Below are positions 11,933 through 24,800 of a stretch of DNA of 64,000 bases, in pieces. The stretch lies in assembly GCF_030704535.1 (NCBI RefSeq), contig NC_081818.1, forward strand, positions 27,169,501 through 27,233,500, in the 5' to 3' direction. The notes under the pieces are model-generated. The model was not told where the DNA came from. It worked only from the letters and a program-made list of their open reading frames with translations, and searched no databases. Every line of letters starts with the position of its first letter. The first letter of the stretch is position 1. The position numbers were made by a program, and so were the translations under genes. This stretch comes from Vitis vinifera (Eukaryota > Streptophyta > Magnoliopsida > Vitales > Vitaceae).

Positions 11933-14914
11933 GAACAAGGGAAAAGATATTAGTAAAACTATAGCCACAGGTACCGATTCAACTTGATTTTTCTCCAATA
12001 GATCCCATTCTAATTCAGATAAAACTGCATAATCATCATCATCATCATCTAATATGTACAGGTTAGTGAGAGTACATGCATCTATAATACTCCAATTCAC
12101 CTCTCATTCTGTACACTACGTTTGCATAAAAGTGACTAACAAATATGCATGTAAAAATAAACTACTAAATGTGGCTATGCATCAATCATATGCCTGTAAA
12201 CTAACTATTAAATGAGCATGTTTGCATGTTTTGTCTTGCTTGACTTGTAGGGTGGTGAATGGGTTCATGTAAACTTGGGATTGTCTTCCAATCAACTCAT
12301 CTCAAAATCTATATCTAGCCAATTATCTCATCTAAATCCATGTATCTTACCAGTACTGTTGTATGTTCTACATCTACATTTCAGCGACAATACTTCAGAA
12401 AGAAGACTGACTAAGAGGGCATTTGTTTTTTTAGCTTTCTGCTGAAAGCAATTTGCTTTCAGACTTTAAGTAGTTTGTCTTTCTACTTTTTCATGACTTA
12501 TTATAAACTTTTTACTGGAAAAAGTAATATGTTGGTTTTTCTTTACTTTTTAATATTTAATAGAAATAAACTATTAAAAAAATAAACAACCTAATACTTA
12601 ACATTATTAAGCATTAAAGTTCTATTTAGAATTAAGTAAAAAAAAAAAAACACCACCTAAGTGTTCACCTCTTAACCATGGTTTAACTTAATTTCTTAAT
12701 CACCATCTACCAATTATGCCAACCACATATATAAATCTTTTTTATATAAGGGAACCTGGTTCAATTAATATTGGAATTTATTTATTTTTCTGAATGTTAA
12801 CTATAGTGTGACAAGTAAAAACTTACATTAATTATAACTCAAAACTACACAAACTTAGTTGTGTTGGTATTACAGTTTTGTAGTTAAATAATTAAATCAG
12901 ATTTTTTTTTTTGAATGATATCATAAATAAATAGAAAAAGTAACACTTCTTTATATAAGGCAACATATGTTGGGCATTTCTTAGTCTGCCCACCTACATG
13001 TGATGTCATTGAAGCAGTGTAAAACTTTCATGAAAGGTTTGGCACCCAAGAGCGGAAAGAACTTGGAGAAAAAATAAACCACCAATTGTTTTAAACTATT
13101 AAAATGGTTTAACAAAATGAAAATTGTCCCGAAGAAGAAAGGGGAAGGAGATAGGGACCAAAGGCTCAGTGGACAAATGCAAAGGTAGCATATGAAAGAA
13201 AGGGTTATATCAACTTTGTGGAAGTGTTTCAAATTAAGTTTTGTTTACCAATTTCAAATGGGCAATTTCTCCAAAAAAAATGTGTGCGATTAATTGAGGA
13301 GCCAGTTAGACATTCAAGATTAAGACATGATCTCAAGATTATTCGGGTAAGCAACCAAGAGAACAATTTTACAAGCCATTCGCTCTATTAGCTTGTTACT
13401 CAGAGGCCTTTGTGGGAAAAGAAGATATCTCTAACAGCACCATAGTGAACATATGAGGCAATGGAAAGTCATTGAGACCATCAAGTCCTATCAACACTGT
13501 TTCAACCAAAATTGGATTTTCTAGTTCTTCAGTTTTCTTAGAAAACTAAGCACCAAACAGTTGGCACTTGCCACCATGAGCTGCATAGATGGGCAGCAGT
13601 GGTATTGCCCTAAAAGCATTTTGACAATTGACAATACATAAATATATAACTAGGTCATTTTAATGTATGCATAGAAGTTTAAAGGTAAAGGGCAAAAAGA
13701 AAAACAGACCTGGCAGCATGCTCTGAGAAATATTTCCCTGGTTGTCTCTGTCTGAGTGCGTGCAAATCACCCCCAGGGCAGAACTCCATCACCAAGCAAG
13801 AGAACTTCTCTGTCTCAAAGTGTGTGTACAAAGTAGGCAGAAATGGATGATCCAAAGATTGCAATATCTCTCTCTCTGTTTGAGCCCTCAGAAGCTTCTT
13901 CCGGCTCGCTAGAGCTCCTTTATCCATAACTTTCATGGCAAAGTAACTTCTAGTGCAACTCAACTCTGACAGATAAACAGTGCCTATATCTCCACATCCC
14001 AATTTCTTCAACAGCCTGAAGTGGTTCAAACCCAACACCCCATCACGAGATCGCACAGCTTGAATTGCTTCCCATCTTGTATCATTTGCCTTGTGAGGCT
14101 TGTAAAGAGTGCTACTAAAACTGCTGGAGCTGCTTTCATCACTAACATCACTGCCAGTGCTACCTCTGTAGATACTAGTCTTCCTGCTCTCAGCAAAATC
14201 ACAGGAGTTGCTAATTTCAGCACTTTCACCAGACTTCTCTACACTGCTTGCACATTCACTAACCTCCGTGTTGGTGAAACTTTGTTTTGCTTCTGTGTAC
14301 TGAGTTGCAGAGTATAGACTGTTTTGAGGACTAGCGCAAAAGCTAATTGCTGATTGAGCCGTTAATTGGCTGTTTGGTTCTACAACACCTCCTTTACATG
14401 GGCCTGGAACAAAATTTTCAGGACCTATCAATCCACTTGAATTACAATTCTCAGAAACATCAACAGGATGCTTGATGCAAGATTTGGTTTCCACTGCTGA
14501 AACCTGCTTTTGAGAAGAATTTTTCACCATCTTATCAAGAACATCATTTGGGCCCACAACCAATTGATCTTTGTTTGATTTATATAATTGTTTTGATGAA
14601 GTATGTAGTTCTTCGAGATGCATATGATCTTGTGCTGTTTTGTGGGAATGCTTTTCATTGATTACAGAGTCCACTGCATGTAGGACAGTCTTCATCCCAT
14701 GGTCAGGAACAGTTGCATAAGATGCAGAAGAAGCCCCGTCATTTCTAGATTGTTTTGGAGGTGGAAGCCGAGTGGGGCGAGAAGTCCCAGAGATGGAAGA
14801 AAGGTTATAGCCCATCACAGAAGCAGAATTATGAGTCTTTGGGAAAGAACTAACTCCATCACCAACCGATTCCATTGAGCAATTCAGCATCAGCGCTGTC
14901 ACATCAAAATCCAA
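11060..14914 (-). CDS. D6PK-like AGC VIII serine/threonine protein kinase
   Basis: Two exons (14914-13710 and 11930-11060) join at an Arg codon (AG/G) and give 691 residues. Residues 1-290 are a Ser-rich, poorly structured N-terminus. The kinase domain follows: glycine loop LGCGDIG (305-311), catalytic Lys328 in [11 protein letters not shown] (422-429), and DFD (442-444) in place of DFG, the hallmark of plant AGC VIII kinases. A long insertion (about 445-530) separates DFD from the activation loop [16 protein letters not shown]. The insert has repeated Pro-Cys units ([20 protein letters not shown]) and a polybasic stretch ([11 protein letters not shown]). In D6PK such a middle domain mediates plasma-membrane association. 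The C-terminus is [10 protein letters not shown]6PK family kinases phosphorylate PIN auxin exporters and act in tropism and polar growth; the same role here is inferred. The 1779-bp intron contains a MITE-like element. Confidence 0.93.
12411..12661. mobile_element. MITE-like element with imperfect terminal inverted repeats
   Basis: The left end CTAAGAGGGCATTTGTTTTTTT and the complement of the right end (CTTAGGTGGTGTTTTTTTTT) pair over about 20 bases with several mismatches. The interior is AT-rich with internal self-complementary hairpins (CTGAAAGCAATTTGCTTTCAG). Non-coding; lies inside the kinase intron. Confidence 0.5.
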
Positions 14915-17778
14915 TTGAGCTCATCGATCCTTATTCTAAGGCTATTGCTTACAAACTATCACCCTTTTTGTTGCTGAGAAAGCGTGTGAAAAGAAAACAA
15001 ATAAAATTTTGAATCTTATTTCACTATTGAAACAGTCAGAGAAAACAGAGCCTCCACGCAACAGAGCTTAATAAAACTGTAGTGACCCAAATATATCCTT
15101 AATCTTTTCATCAGTTTTCTGAGCAACCAAACAAAGGGCAAGCGTCTTTCTCAAAGAAAGAGTGTCGTAATTGACACTACTATGCACAACCACTAAGCAA
15201 ACACCCAAACCGAAGGCATGAATTCGAATCAGCCATTATGCAAATTCAAAAAAGAAATGTAATTCACTAAATCTGCAGAGACCCATTAAAGAGTAAATCA
15301 CCAGCAACCCATAAAATCCAAGAAAACCCCAAACTTAACGGAGAAAACAATACATGAACCTTAATTCACAATAATAATAAATAAATAAATAACATACCAA
15401 AAAAATGATAAACAATAAATAAAGATCTAAATAACCACATAGCACCCAGAAAATTACACAGCTTTCTCAACCCAAACCCAGCATTAACAGATTTTGTCAA
15501 CCAAAAGACCTCACAAAGACAGAACAAAAGTGCTCTCCCCTTCTTTCCCTTCCCTGCGGTTATCCTGGCAACCAAACAAAACCCAAAAAGAGAAACAAAG
15601 AAAAAAAGAACAACAACCAAAGATTACCTTATTACAAAAGAGTAATGAGAATGCGGAGCAAGAAAGCGGTCATGACCGGCGAAGAAGCGAAAATGAGACG
15701 ACCCCCACCCAGAAAACCCCAAAGAGAAAGCTAAACAACTTTGTAGGCTCTTTGTGTGCTGTTCAAAGTTGTTTTGAGATCCGATCCAAACGCGAAAGAA
15801 AGAGAAAGAGAAAGAGATAGACAGAGAGAGAGAATTGAATAATAAAAAAAAAAACGATAAAAATAATAAATTTCAGTTATTTTTTTCGTCGTTTAATGGG
15901 AGAATCAAAGAGTAGAGAACCAAAACCCAAGTTCACAAGCAAAGCAAAGCAAAAGGCGTCTTTATCTTTGGGATGATGTTCCCTTCACAAAACTAATCCT
16001 CTCTTCTGCTTTCTTATTACCCTGCTCCTTCCTTCCTTCCTTCCTTTCTTCCTTTCTTCTTTCTTTCTTTATCTAAAAAAAAAAAAATTATTATTAATAT
16101 TTATTAGAGAGATAGTGATCTCTTCTTCTCACTTTTTGGTAGATGGGGCACCCTTTCTTCACTCTCCCCTGCTCCTTTTTCTACTGATTACAGTTACAGT
16201 GTTACACTACTCACCTTCCTTTTTCCCCTGGGGCCATACTTTTTAGCTATAAAGCATCCCTCTCCCCTTTCCTGCTTTAAAAATTAATATTCACCCTTCT
16301 TTTTTATTTTTCTTTTATCTTAGGATATTGGCATCCTCTTATTTATTGGGGGCAATTTTAATATTTTTCTCACAAGAAAAGATAATTGAAATATCCTTTT
16401 CATTTCAAAACTTGAAAGCAAAAAAGATTTGAGTACATATAGAAAGCAAAAAATTTGGGCAAGTGATTCATCACCCTTGGGATCTGGCAGGGGGTGAGAA
16501 AATCATTCCCAAATTTGGTAAATATTATATTAATGGGAATTATTTTTCGGTAGTAATAAAAACTAATAATTAAAGTGATCACATGGGTTAAGTAACCGCA
16601 CCAAAACCATAACTGCATTCCCGGGAACGGGGAGGGGGGAGGGGGGAGGGGAGTCACATGCGCTCACGTGAACAAGAACAGGAACACATGGCCGGCTGTC
16701 ATGCTCGGCGGAGGTGCACGTTAATAAGCTGCGCCGGAGGTGCAGTGCAACATGGAGGGCACCATCGTCTTTTGGAGTGGGTGGTGTGGGGCCCAGGCGA
16801 TGCTAGGCTTCGTGAGTGTAGTGCAGACGGTAGACACCAAAGGGATACGGTGGTTGAGTAGTCCCCATGAAATGATGAAGAGGAATGATGGTGGGGTGCC
16901 TGCCGCTGCTGATCACGTGGGTCCCCCCAGCCCCGCATTCAATCGGACGACTGTGGTTGAGGAGTGGAGGTGATGTGGATCGTCCTTGGCAATATCAACA
17001 TCACAATCCGTGTCGAGAGACACGTGTAGTGTTAGGTGCAAATGGGAAGACAGTGGACCCACCTGTGGCCACCACCCTGTCACCAATCACGTAAACATGT
17101 TAGAGCAATCATTTTTAGTATGCAACGCAGGCTATCATTTCTCCCCTCCTCTTCCTCCCTCAGTCCAGTCCTCCTTCATTCAACTCCGACTCCTGGCTCC
17201 ATCCTCGGCAGTCAAGAGCAGTCATGTACTTGTCCGTTAAAAGTGTTATTTTGAATTTTAATCTCAACGGTTCCAGTCAATTATCATAAAAAAGAAACTT
17301 AGTGGGGGGCAGGCCAAAGCCGGGCTAGCCGCTAGGGTTGGGCAACAGGAAAGATGGAATTAATCAAACTTAAATTGGAGCGCATAAAGAAGCAAAGATG
17401 CCATGCCATGCCATACGGCGAGAGCCGATCACCATGATTATATAAATATATATACCAGCAGCGACAGAGCCAACTCAAAGGATTCATTGTTGATTTCCTA
17501 CATATGACTAAAGCTTTAATAGAAAATTCAACAAACAGGGCTCTTTCTGGATCTAGTAATGGTGAGCATAATTATGACTAAAGCATTAATTAATATACAA
17601 TTTATCAAGCAAGTCCTCTCCTCTCCCCTCCCTCTATATTTAGTAATACCAACAAGCCCTTATAGCTTAATGATTTGACATAAATATGATTAAAAATAAA
17701 AATAAAAATTAAATGAAAATGAGAGTATCACATGCTGAGATTGGTTAACTACACTTAAATCTATTCAAGTAGATGTTG
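14915..17778. other. D6PK-like promoter/5' UTR and intergenic DNA
   Basis: Right of the kinase ATG on the minus strand come 5' UTR and promoter. AG-rich stretches near 15780-15835 and pyrimidine-rich repeats at 16028-16072 suggest a leader and promoter-proximal region. A GC-richer island lies at about 16620-17100 (see separate entry). Small open frames at 16658-17254 overlap on both strands and look like by-products of that base composition rather than genes. 17255-17778 is the 3' flank of the small gene. Confidence 0.45.
16620..17095. promoter_or_regulatory. G-box/ABRE-rich GC island upstream of the D6PK-like kinase
   Basis: Three CACGTG palindromes lie within 360 bp (16665-16670, 16914-16919, 17021-17026). 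There is a fourth ACGT core (CACGTA, 17088-17093), and a GTGGACCCAC at 17053-17062 that matches the TCP-factor consensus GTGGNCCC. The flanks are markedly more AT-rich. G-boxes bind bZIP and bHLH (PIF-type) factors. The island lies roughly 1.7-2.2 kb upstream of the kinase ATG. Function is inferred only from motif density. Confidence 0.4.
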
Positions 17779-20346
17779 TCAAGATTGTTGTAGTAAATTT
17801 TCAAGATATAAGTTCAAGATGTATCTCCCAGTAGACAGAACATCAAGCCTCTTCTCGCTAGGTTCATACTTGCCCTTCCGGAGTTGGTATCGATGAGTGA
17901 CAGCTGAGATGGTATAAGCTTGACCTTCAATGGTCACGCTCTCCCCACATTGCAAATTCTGTAACAGAGCAAGTACAATGAGAAGAGACACAAAAGCAAC
18001 ATAAATACCCCAGTTACTATATCATGTTGAGCTGTTACTAAGTTCAAAAAGGTGACCTGGGCCTACTAATCTCAATCAATGGACCAACAAAATGATGTTC
18101 ACAACATGACAGGTCATTAAAGTTCTGTTCTGGGTGTACATTGAATTTGAGGGAAGAATCGATTGCTAGTTTTCTGCTTTCTCAACTCATGTGGATGCGA
18201 CACCAGACAGTTTGAGTGCATTAAAGAAATACATGCATGACAGATAATTCAAACACATATGGAAACCATCCATCTTCCTCTATTTACAGGTTAGATATCA
18301 TACATGATTTTGACACTGGATTATTTAATTTGAAAACAAGGAACCAACATATCTTGGTAACTGAAAAAAGCCTCCATGTTTTTTCCTCCAATTTTTTAAA
18401 CCATGAATTCGTTTTCAAACAGTGAAGTCCTAAATATTCTCTGTCTCTGTCCAACATGTGCTGTCTTCCTTTATTCATTTTTCAACATTTCTGCCTCTTT
18501 CAGGTGTCCTTAGTCATCGAACTGAAGACCAATGGTACAGAAGGTTTAGTGATGTGCTGTGAAGACCAATGGCTATAGCAATTAGGTGTGTTTTGATTCA
18601 ACTTGGTGGCACTACAAGGAAAAGAGGAAGGGGGAAGTGAACGAATGATGTTTCTGATTTAATATAAGATAATACCTTAGGTTGAATCGAGAAAAACTTG
18701 TTTGAATGATGGCTTCGGTTGATCTGAATTGAGTTTTATCAAACTGAAAGATGCATAAATGTGTATTAACTAGCCTATCAGCTATTATTTAATACTTAAA
18801 AGACTTCTACCAAATACATAAAATAAAGATAAATCCAAAGTCAAATGAGAAGTTAGGACAATGGGATAGGTTTGCTTCACATGGGACTTTAGGAAAAGAA
18901 ACAGAATAGTAGGCAGCAATCAGGGTACTGATTCCGATGGAACATGAGAGGAGGTTGCTTTAAATACCAAAGTTTGATTTGAATGCCTATATCAATATCA
19001 CTCCCTTTTATTTACCTTTTCTCACTCATTTGTCGGCACTATTTAATGGCACGATGATGTTTTAAGTAATCAAGATGCTTAGTTGGGATTAACACCCAGC
19101 AATTTGAACAAAACAGGAAGATATTTTTTTTACCAATCTCACAGTTAGCTAAGCTTATAATCAACATAGGCAGAAGAAGCTTAAACTAGAAAAAAAAAAG
19201 CCACCAATTCAAGTAGTATCATCGGTTGTTCACCACTCTAGGCACATTGACAAATTAATTTACAAAAAGAATGAGGTTGAATTTCATTTATAGGATGCTT
19301 TTAGTTGGTGATGGAGGATATTGCCAAAAGAGGCAAGAAAGTTCAAATTTCCAAACTGGAGAGCTCCAGTGAGGGGTTGATTTACAGGCTTCCTCAAAAT
19401 AATGAATGTTCAGTAATTGATAGAGATGCTAATAAAATTTTCAAAACCCTATTGCCTTGTTTGGTTCCTAGAAAGTATTAAGGAAAGGAAAATACAGAAT
19501 GCTAAGGGAAATTATATTTCTCATCTTTGGTTTTATTATTTAAAGTAGTATATGCAATTATTGACTTAAAATTTTCTTTTTCCTTCACTTTTTTGTTTTT
19601 TCTTTTTCTTTTCTTTACATTTCCCCTCAAACCAAACATAGGGTATGGAGATATCAATGAACATTTCTTTCAAACTTGGAAACCTAAAATGCACTGCAAC
19701 CAAAATGATCCTTTTCAAAAAACCTAGAATCTTACATTTTTTTGTCTTCCAAATCTAGAAACCGCACTACTTTCTCGACAATCCAAAAATATTTCTAAAA
19801 GATCTTATCGATCCGAGTTTCAGCCTCAAGAATCAATTCCTTAACATTAAAAAAGAAAAGGTAAGCGTGTAGCTTGGGTAGCAGAAGCTCTATGATTAAT
19901 TCAAAACTGCAACTTTTGAGCATTCATAAACAACATCAATCATGAGCTATATTGAATTCTAAAGCATACAATAATACGCAAAGAAATCCTAGTGCCTAAC
20001 TTCAACAAACTAGGCAAATCATTATTGGTATTTGAATTATTTTACTCTAGAAATTAAACAGAAAATAAAATTGAAAAAAAAAAATTACAGAAGGAGACTT
20101 ACAGAGGGGAAGCAGCGAACGCCGAGGTTCTTGGGAGGAGGAGTAATTTCGATGACTTTATAGGGATGGTGGTCCCTTTCTCGATCTTTCTTTCTGCAGA
20201 AGATTTGGAGTCCCCGCGACTGCCCAAAGAAATCAAATAATTTCAGATTATTTTATAATTCATTTGAAAATGTGAAGAATGATATGAAAAATAAGAAGAA
20301 GAAGAAACACCTTCTGATATGCAGGTAGGTTCGACGCCATTGCCAT
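17779..20346 (-). CDS. Small conserved-looking plant protein, 110 aa, function unknown
   Basis: Three exons on the minus strand, 20346-20311 (12 codons), 20219-20103 (39 codons) and 17958-17779 (59 codons plus stop), all break between codons and have standard GT-AG sites. They give a 110-residue soluble protein starting MAMASNLPAYQK and ending LYLENLLQQS. The middle exon is basic with a Pro run (EITPPPKNLGVRCF). The last exon has a beta-rich segment (CGESVTIEGQAYTISAVTHR). I do not recognise a named domain, and no signal peptide or membrane helix is seen. Support comes from three short exons that splice to one continuous frame and a normal amino-acid composition. Position between the kinase and the hnRNP gene recalls an unnamed Arabidopsis gene in the same order (memory only). 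A second Met (codon 3) could be the real start. Intron 2 (17959-20102) carries a MITE copy. Confidence 0.75.
19455..19642. mobile_element. MITE-like inverted-repeat element, copy B
   Basis: The left end CCTTGTTTGGTTCCTAG pairs with the right end (CTCAAACCAAACATAGG). The interior matches copy A at 6820-7010 in order and composition. Lies in intron 2 of the small gene. Confidence 0.62.
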
Positions 20347-21842
20347 CCTCCCCTGTCTCTGTAGATTCTTCGCAGAGAAGAAGTGAGCCAGAAAAACGGA
20401 ACTCTTTTTTTCCTTTTTCCTTTTTGTTTTCACATTTTACCCTTACCATGACGCTTTCACGTGGATTGGAAAAGGGATATAATGGTCATTTTATAGCCAC
20501 CAGGGTACAGATATTTTTGAAGGAGCTGGGGCCAGGCTTCTGTGGTTGGAACATTACCGTTATTTTGTAAATTGTAAGAATCAAAAATCAAAAATATCCT
20601 CAGTAGATTTGCTCCGAATTTAAATATATAATATTATTTGATTTTGTAATAAAAAAAATTACCAAATGAGAGTGCATTTATTGGTGAAACAAAACATTCA
20701 AATTTTTATTATAAATTGTAAGAAACACAAAATAAGGGTATATTACGTTTGAGAGTGATTCCAATTATAGGGATTTTTAGGTTTATTTGATTATTGTTTT
20801 CGAAAACAGCTTTGAAAAATAGTTTTTGAAAATTATTTTTTATAAATATTCTTAAAAAAAGTGAAAACAATAAAAAAAACAAATAAAATATATTTTTTTG
20901 AAAACATGTTTTTAAGAATAAAAAATAGAAAATAGATTTTTTATTATCAAATATATATATATATATATAATAGAAAATTATTTTCAAAAGTAATTACTAA
21001 ACAAATCTTTAATGTCTGAACGCATTCAGGATGAATCACTTATATTATATTGAGGATTCATTTGATAGTGATTTTAGAAAACATTTTTAACATTTTTTTT
21101 AAATATAAAATATAATCACTAACAAACTGATTCTTAATTATCAAGGAAATGAAAATATAAATAAATGGTTTTTATGTAACACAATGTTAGAATAAAAAAG
21201 GGAAGGCCAATTAGACCAACTTCTCTGTAACAATCAAGTGAACCTTGGAAAAATAGAAAATTTAGTAAATAGATGATGGAAGTGTTGTGGTGTTTTGAAG
21301 AAAATTGTTTTGATTTTGTAACTTTTTATTAGATTGGATGCACCTAACACTACAAAATAGCAGGCAACTCAACTCCAATTGTGAATCATTTATTACTCAC
21401 CAGTCACCAGTAGGGAGTAATAACTTGGTAAAGCTGAAACTGGGAATATAAATAGTGACAAACCATACAACTAAAGGCTAACTGCAATGATCTTCCTCAG
21501 GTTACTCGTCAAGAAATATACCAGGCTGAATGTTAACATTTTGTTGTTGCTACAATTTAGGAAAAAAATATGAAGAAAACAAGAGGAGAGAATGTGTATC
21601 TTGTTCATGTCAATCAACAGACACAAATGAAACCCAGATATGTCCAGTCCTGGTGGAGAAAAGGGTTAGTGGATTCATGAAGCTTGAGCTTGAAAAATAT
21701 CACCCCCCTACCCACAAAAGAGAAGTACCCTCAAGGAATAACAGCTAACAGACTAATATTTAGAGAGCTCAATGCTACAGACTCGTGACAACTGCCTTTG
21801 CTGCTACATTTGAGTTGAAAGGTTCTTCCCTTTCCATGCTTT
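20347..21842. other. AT-rich intergenic region with MITE-like inverted repeat
   Basis: 20347-20600 is probable promoter of the small minus-strand gene. At about 20775-21010 a very AT-rich inverted repeat starts TTTATTTGATTATTGTTTTC and ends AAAAGTAATTACTAAACAAAT, the general form of a plant MITE, with an (AT)n tract at about 20950-20970. 21480-21842 is the 3' flank of the hnRNP gene. No gene seen. Confidence 0.45.
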
Positions 21843-24800
21843 CTACCTTCCATAGGGATGATACCGGCCACTACTCCCTCCACCACCATAACCCCCTCTA
21901 CTTCCATAGAAGGGACCTCCACTGCTACCTCCATAGCCACCACCAATGCTGGCATCATAGCCACCTCCATAGCCGCTGCCAGCTCCACCGCCATATGCCC
22001 CATAGCCCTCGCTAGGCCCACCATGGCTACCTCCCAGATCGTAACCTCTATTGAAGCTTCCCCCATAACGACCTGAGTACCCTAATGATGGGGGTTCTCC
22101 TCTGTAAGTTCCTATGCCGCCGCCGCCGCCGCTGCTGCCGCCACCACCATATCCTCCATATCCGCCAAATTCACTTCCACCATATCCCGCATAGGCACTG
22201 GCTCTACTCCCATAGGCCCCACCTGACCTATAAGGACCATTACCAAAACTGCTGCCTCCAAAGCCAGCATAAGCATCTCCAAAGCCCCCACCAAAGCCAG
22301 GTCTAGAATCCGAATATCGCCTGGATGGGGGCACTGGTGGGTTTGGCTTCTTTGGTTCTGCTTTCTTGATCTCCACCTACAAGTGAACAAAAATTCGGAC
22401 TAAGATTATCATACTTCATACACACAAACTGCATCTTGTAAACAGAAATCAGATCCAGATTATCATACATCATGCACACAAAAACTGCATCTCACGAACA
22501 GAAATCAAATCTAGATTATCATACATGCACACAAAAACCGCATCTTGTAAATAGAAAATTGGACCCATGTAATGACTTCATAATGATTGCATCACTGCCA
22601 TGTTTGGATCACATAAAAATTCCTTTTTTTTTTTTTGTTTTTTCACAACCAAAGGTGATTTTTTTTTTTCCCGAGAAGTAGCTCTCAGTAACATGGCAAA
22701 TATACATTCCCATTATGCACAACTTCGGCAGTAGTAACAACAGACTTTCCAAACCATCTTCCAAATTTACAATAGGGCACTAAAATTAGTGATTTCTAGA
22801 GCAATTATAGCCAGAAAATGTCATTTAACAACATCCATTACCAAAATAATTTCTTGTCAAATAATTAATCTCCCCACAAGGAGAAAGATGTAAAAAGAAA
22901 GGAAGTAACATATTTGACAAGCAATGAGAAAGCTCCACTTCCTCATGATTAATGAGTTGCTAACTCTTATCAAGTTTTAAATTTTTTATTTTTTATTTTG
23001 TTTTAGAAATCAACTTGGTCACCCGATGACAAGGAGTGACAATGAGTTTTTCATTAAAAGAGAATTCTTCTACCTACTAATTAGCATTCTTTTAACCAAA
23101 TATCCTAATGTACAATGAGTTACAGCAATATATATATATATAGATTTTTTTTTTTTTTGAAAGGTAAATAGAAGAATATATTAAACACGCTTGCAAGAAG
23201 GAATATATATTAGTTGTTTCCTATCAAAAAAAAGTACACATGAGGTATACAGATTAGGCCAAAAGGCAAGAAGCAATATATATTATATATTTTTTATAAA
23301 CATATATGTAGGTGTTTATGAAGCTAAAAATGATAAAAATCCTAATTTCAACTTTGAGCATCCTGTTTCTTCACAAATCTAGCTACTGTGCTTAAAAGCC
23401 GAGACATAGGGATTAAATTTAAGGAGGATGTAAGATAATCTAAATCAATTTGCACAACATAGAGGCTTTACTCCCTCATTAAGCATTATTATAAGAGCAC
23501 TCAACTCCACAACAAATCGGATGAAGCCATAGAGAAGAAATTACAAGTCAGCCAACTTCAAGAGCAAATAAAACTGCATTGAAACAGAATAATTTTTGCC
23601 ATGAATGTCCATTCTTGAAAATAGCATTTTTCTCTCTTTAATCTCCTATGGTGAAGATGGTTGGTCAATAGTATATTAACAATAGAATATGATTTTAAGG
23701 TCCATCGAGGATATTTTAACAGGTTTTGAGAAGATTTAAAGATATTTTAAAAGGTGGGGAAGCAAACATGGCATTCAAAGGTTTATAGCCACACAAAGGA
23801 GTACAAGAGCATGCAAATACGAAATCATCAGACAAAGCAAAAAATGGTCAGTGAGCTACTTAATAATGCAATAACTAACAGTGGAAGTATATTATCATAA
23901 ATTAGGACGTCTTGTTCAATTGAGAAAACTATAAGTTATGAGACATTAAGGTTCAAAAAAGTGCAACAAACTAAAGTTTCACTCATTCAAATAAGATCAA
24001 AATTTAAATGCCACAACATGAATTCTTTGTAAAAAGATGAAATCAAGCATATGTGCACCAAAGCTTGTATACTTGGGGATCTTCCATTTTCTTAATGTGT
24101 TGTCATGAGAAAAATCAGCAACTATTAGTTTTATCGTTTCTGCCAAAAAAAAAATTCTGTGCCTCCATAATTATTAGCTATTAGAGGATTGATGGCAAAA
24201 AGATGGATATTTTCTTGAGGACAAGGAAACAAAAAAATAATATAGTGGTGTTGATTTTTGTGGGCACCCACTAACCTGAGCTCCAGCCAGCTCAAGCTTG
24301 TTCCCCTGGGACAAGAGATCATCCACAGCTTGCTCTGTGTCAAATGTAACAAATCCAAAACCACGTGAACGACTGGTGGAATGATCTCGCATAATCTGGT
24401 GGTCCTTAACCTCTCCATATTGTGTGAAGAAGTCCTTGAACTCCTCTGCTCATTTGAGATAAACAGTTCAGTGCCTTAATAACTGGTATTCAAACCACCA
24501 AGGTACTAATAAAAGAGAAACTAGCAATAATAAACCACAATATGACATTTGCATATTAAAAAAGAAGAAGAAGAAGAAAAGAAGAAAATAATAATATGAC
24601 CTTCAGTCACTGTTGCTGGAATTCCACCCACAAAGATCTTTTTAGTTTTGAAATCCTTAGCACCAATGGCTCCCTTTGGTATGGTCCGCTTGATTTCTAC
24701 CTAAAACATAGCAAAACCACACGTTAGAGGTAATAAAACAGGCCTTCAATTTAAGCATAAGCACGCTGTTTTTTCTCCTATAAGCCAAGGCTCAACCCTG

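Noticed and set aside
16658..17254. Several overlapping open frames on both strands in the GC island
   Set aside because: All short, mutually overlapping, low-complexity composition; best explained by fewer stop codons in GC-rich DNA.
21731..22390. Multiple long frames opposite or shifted relative to the hnRNP glycine-rich exon
   Set aside because: Shadows of the repetitive Gly codons; the minus frame with RRMs is the coding one.
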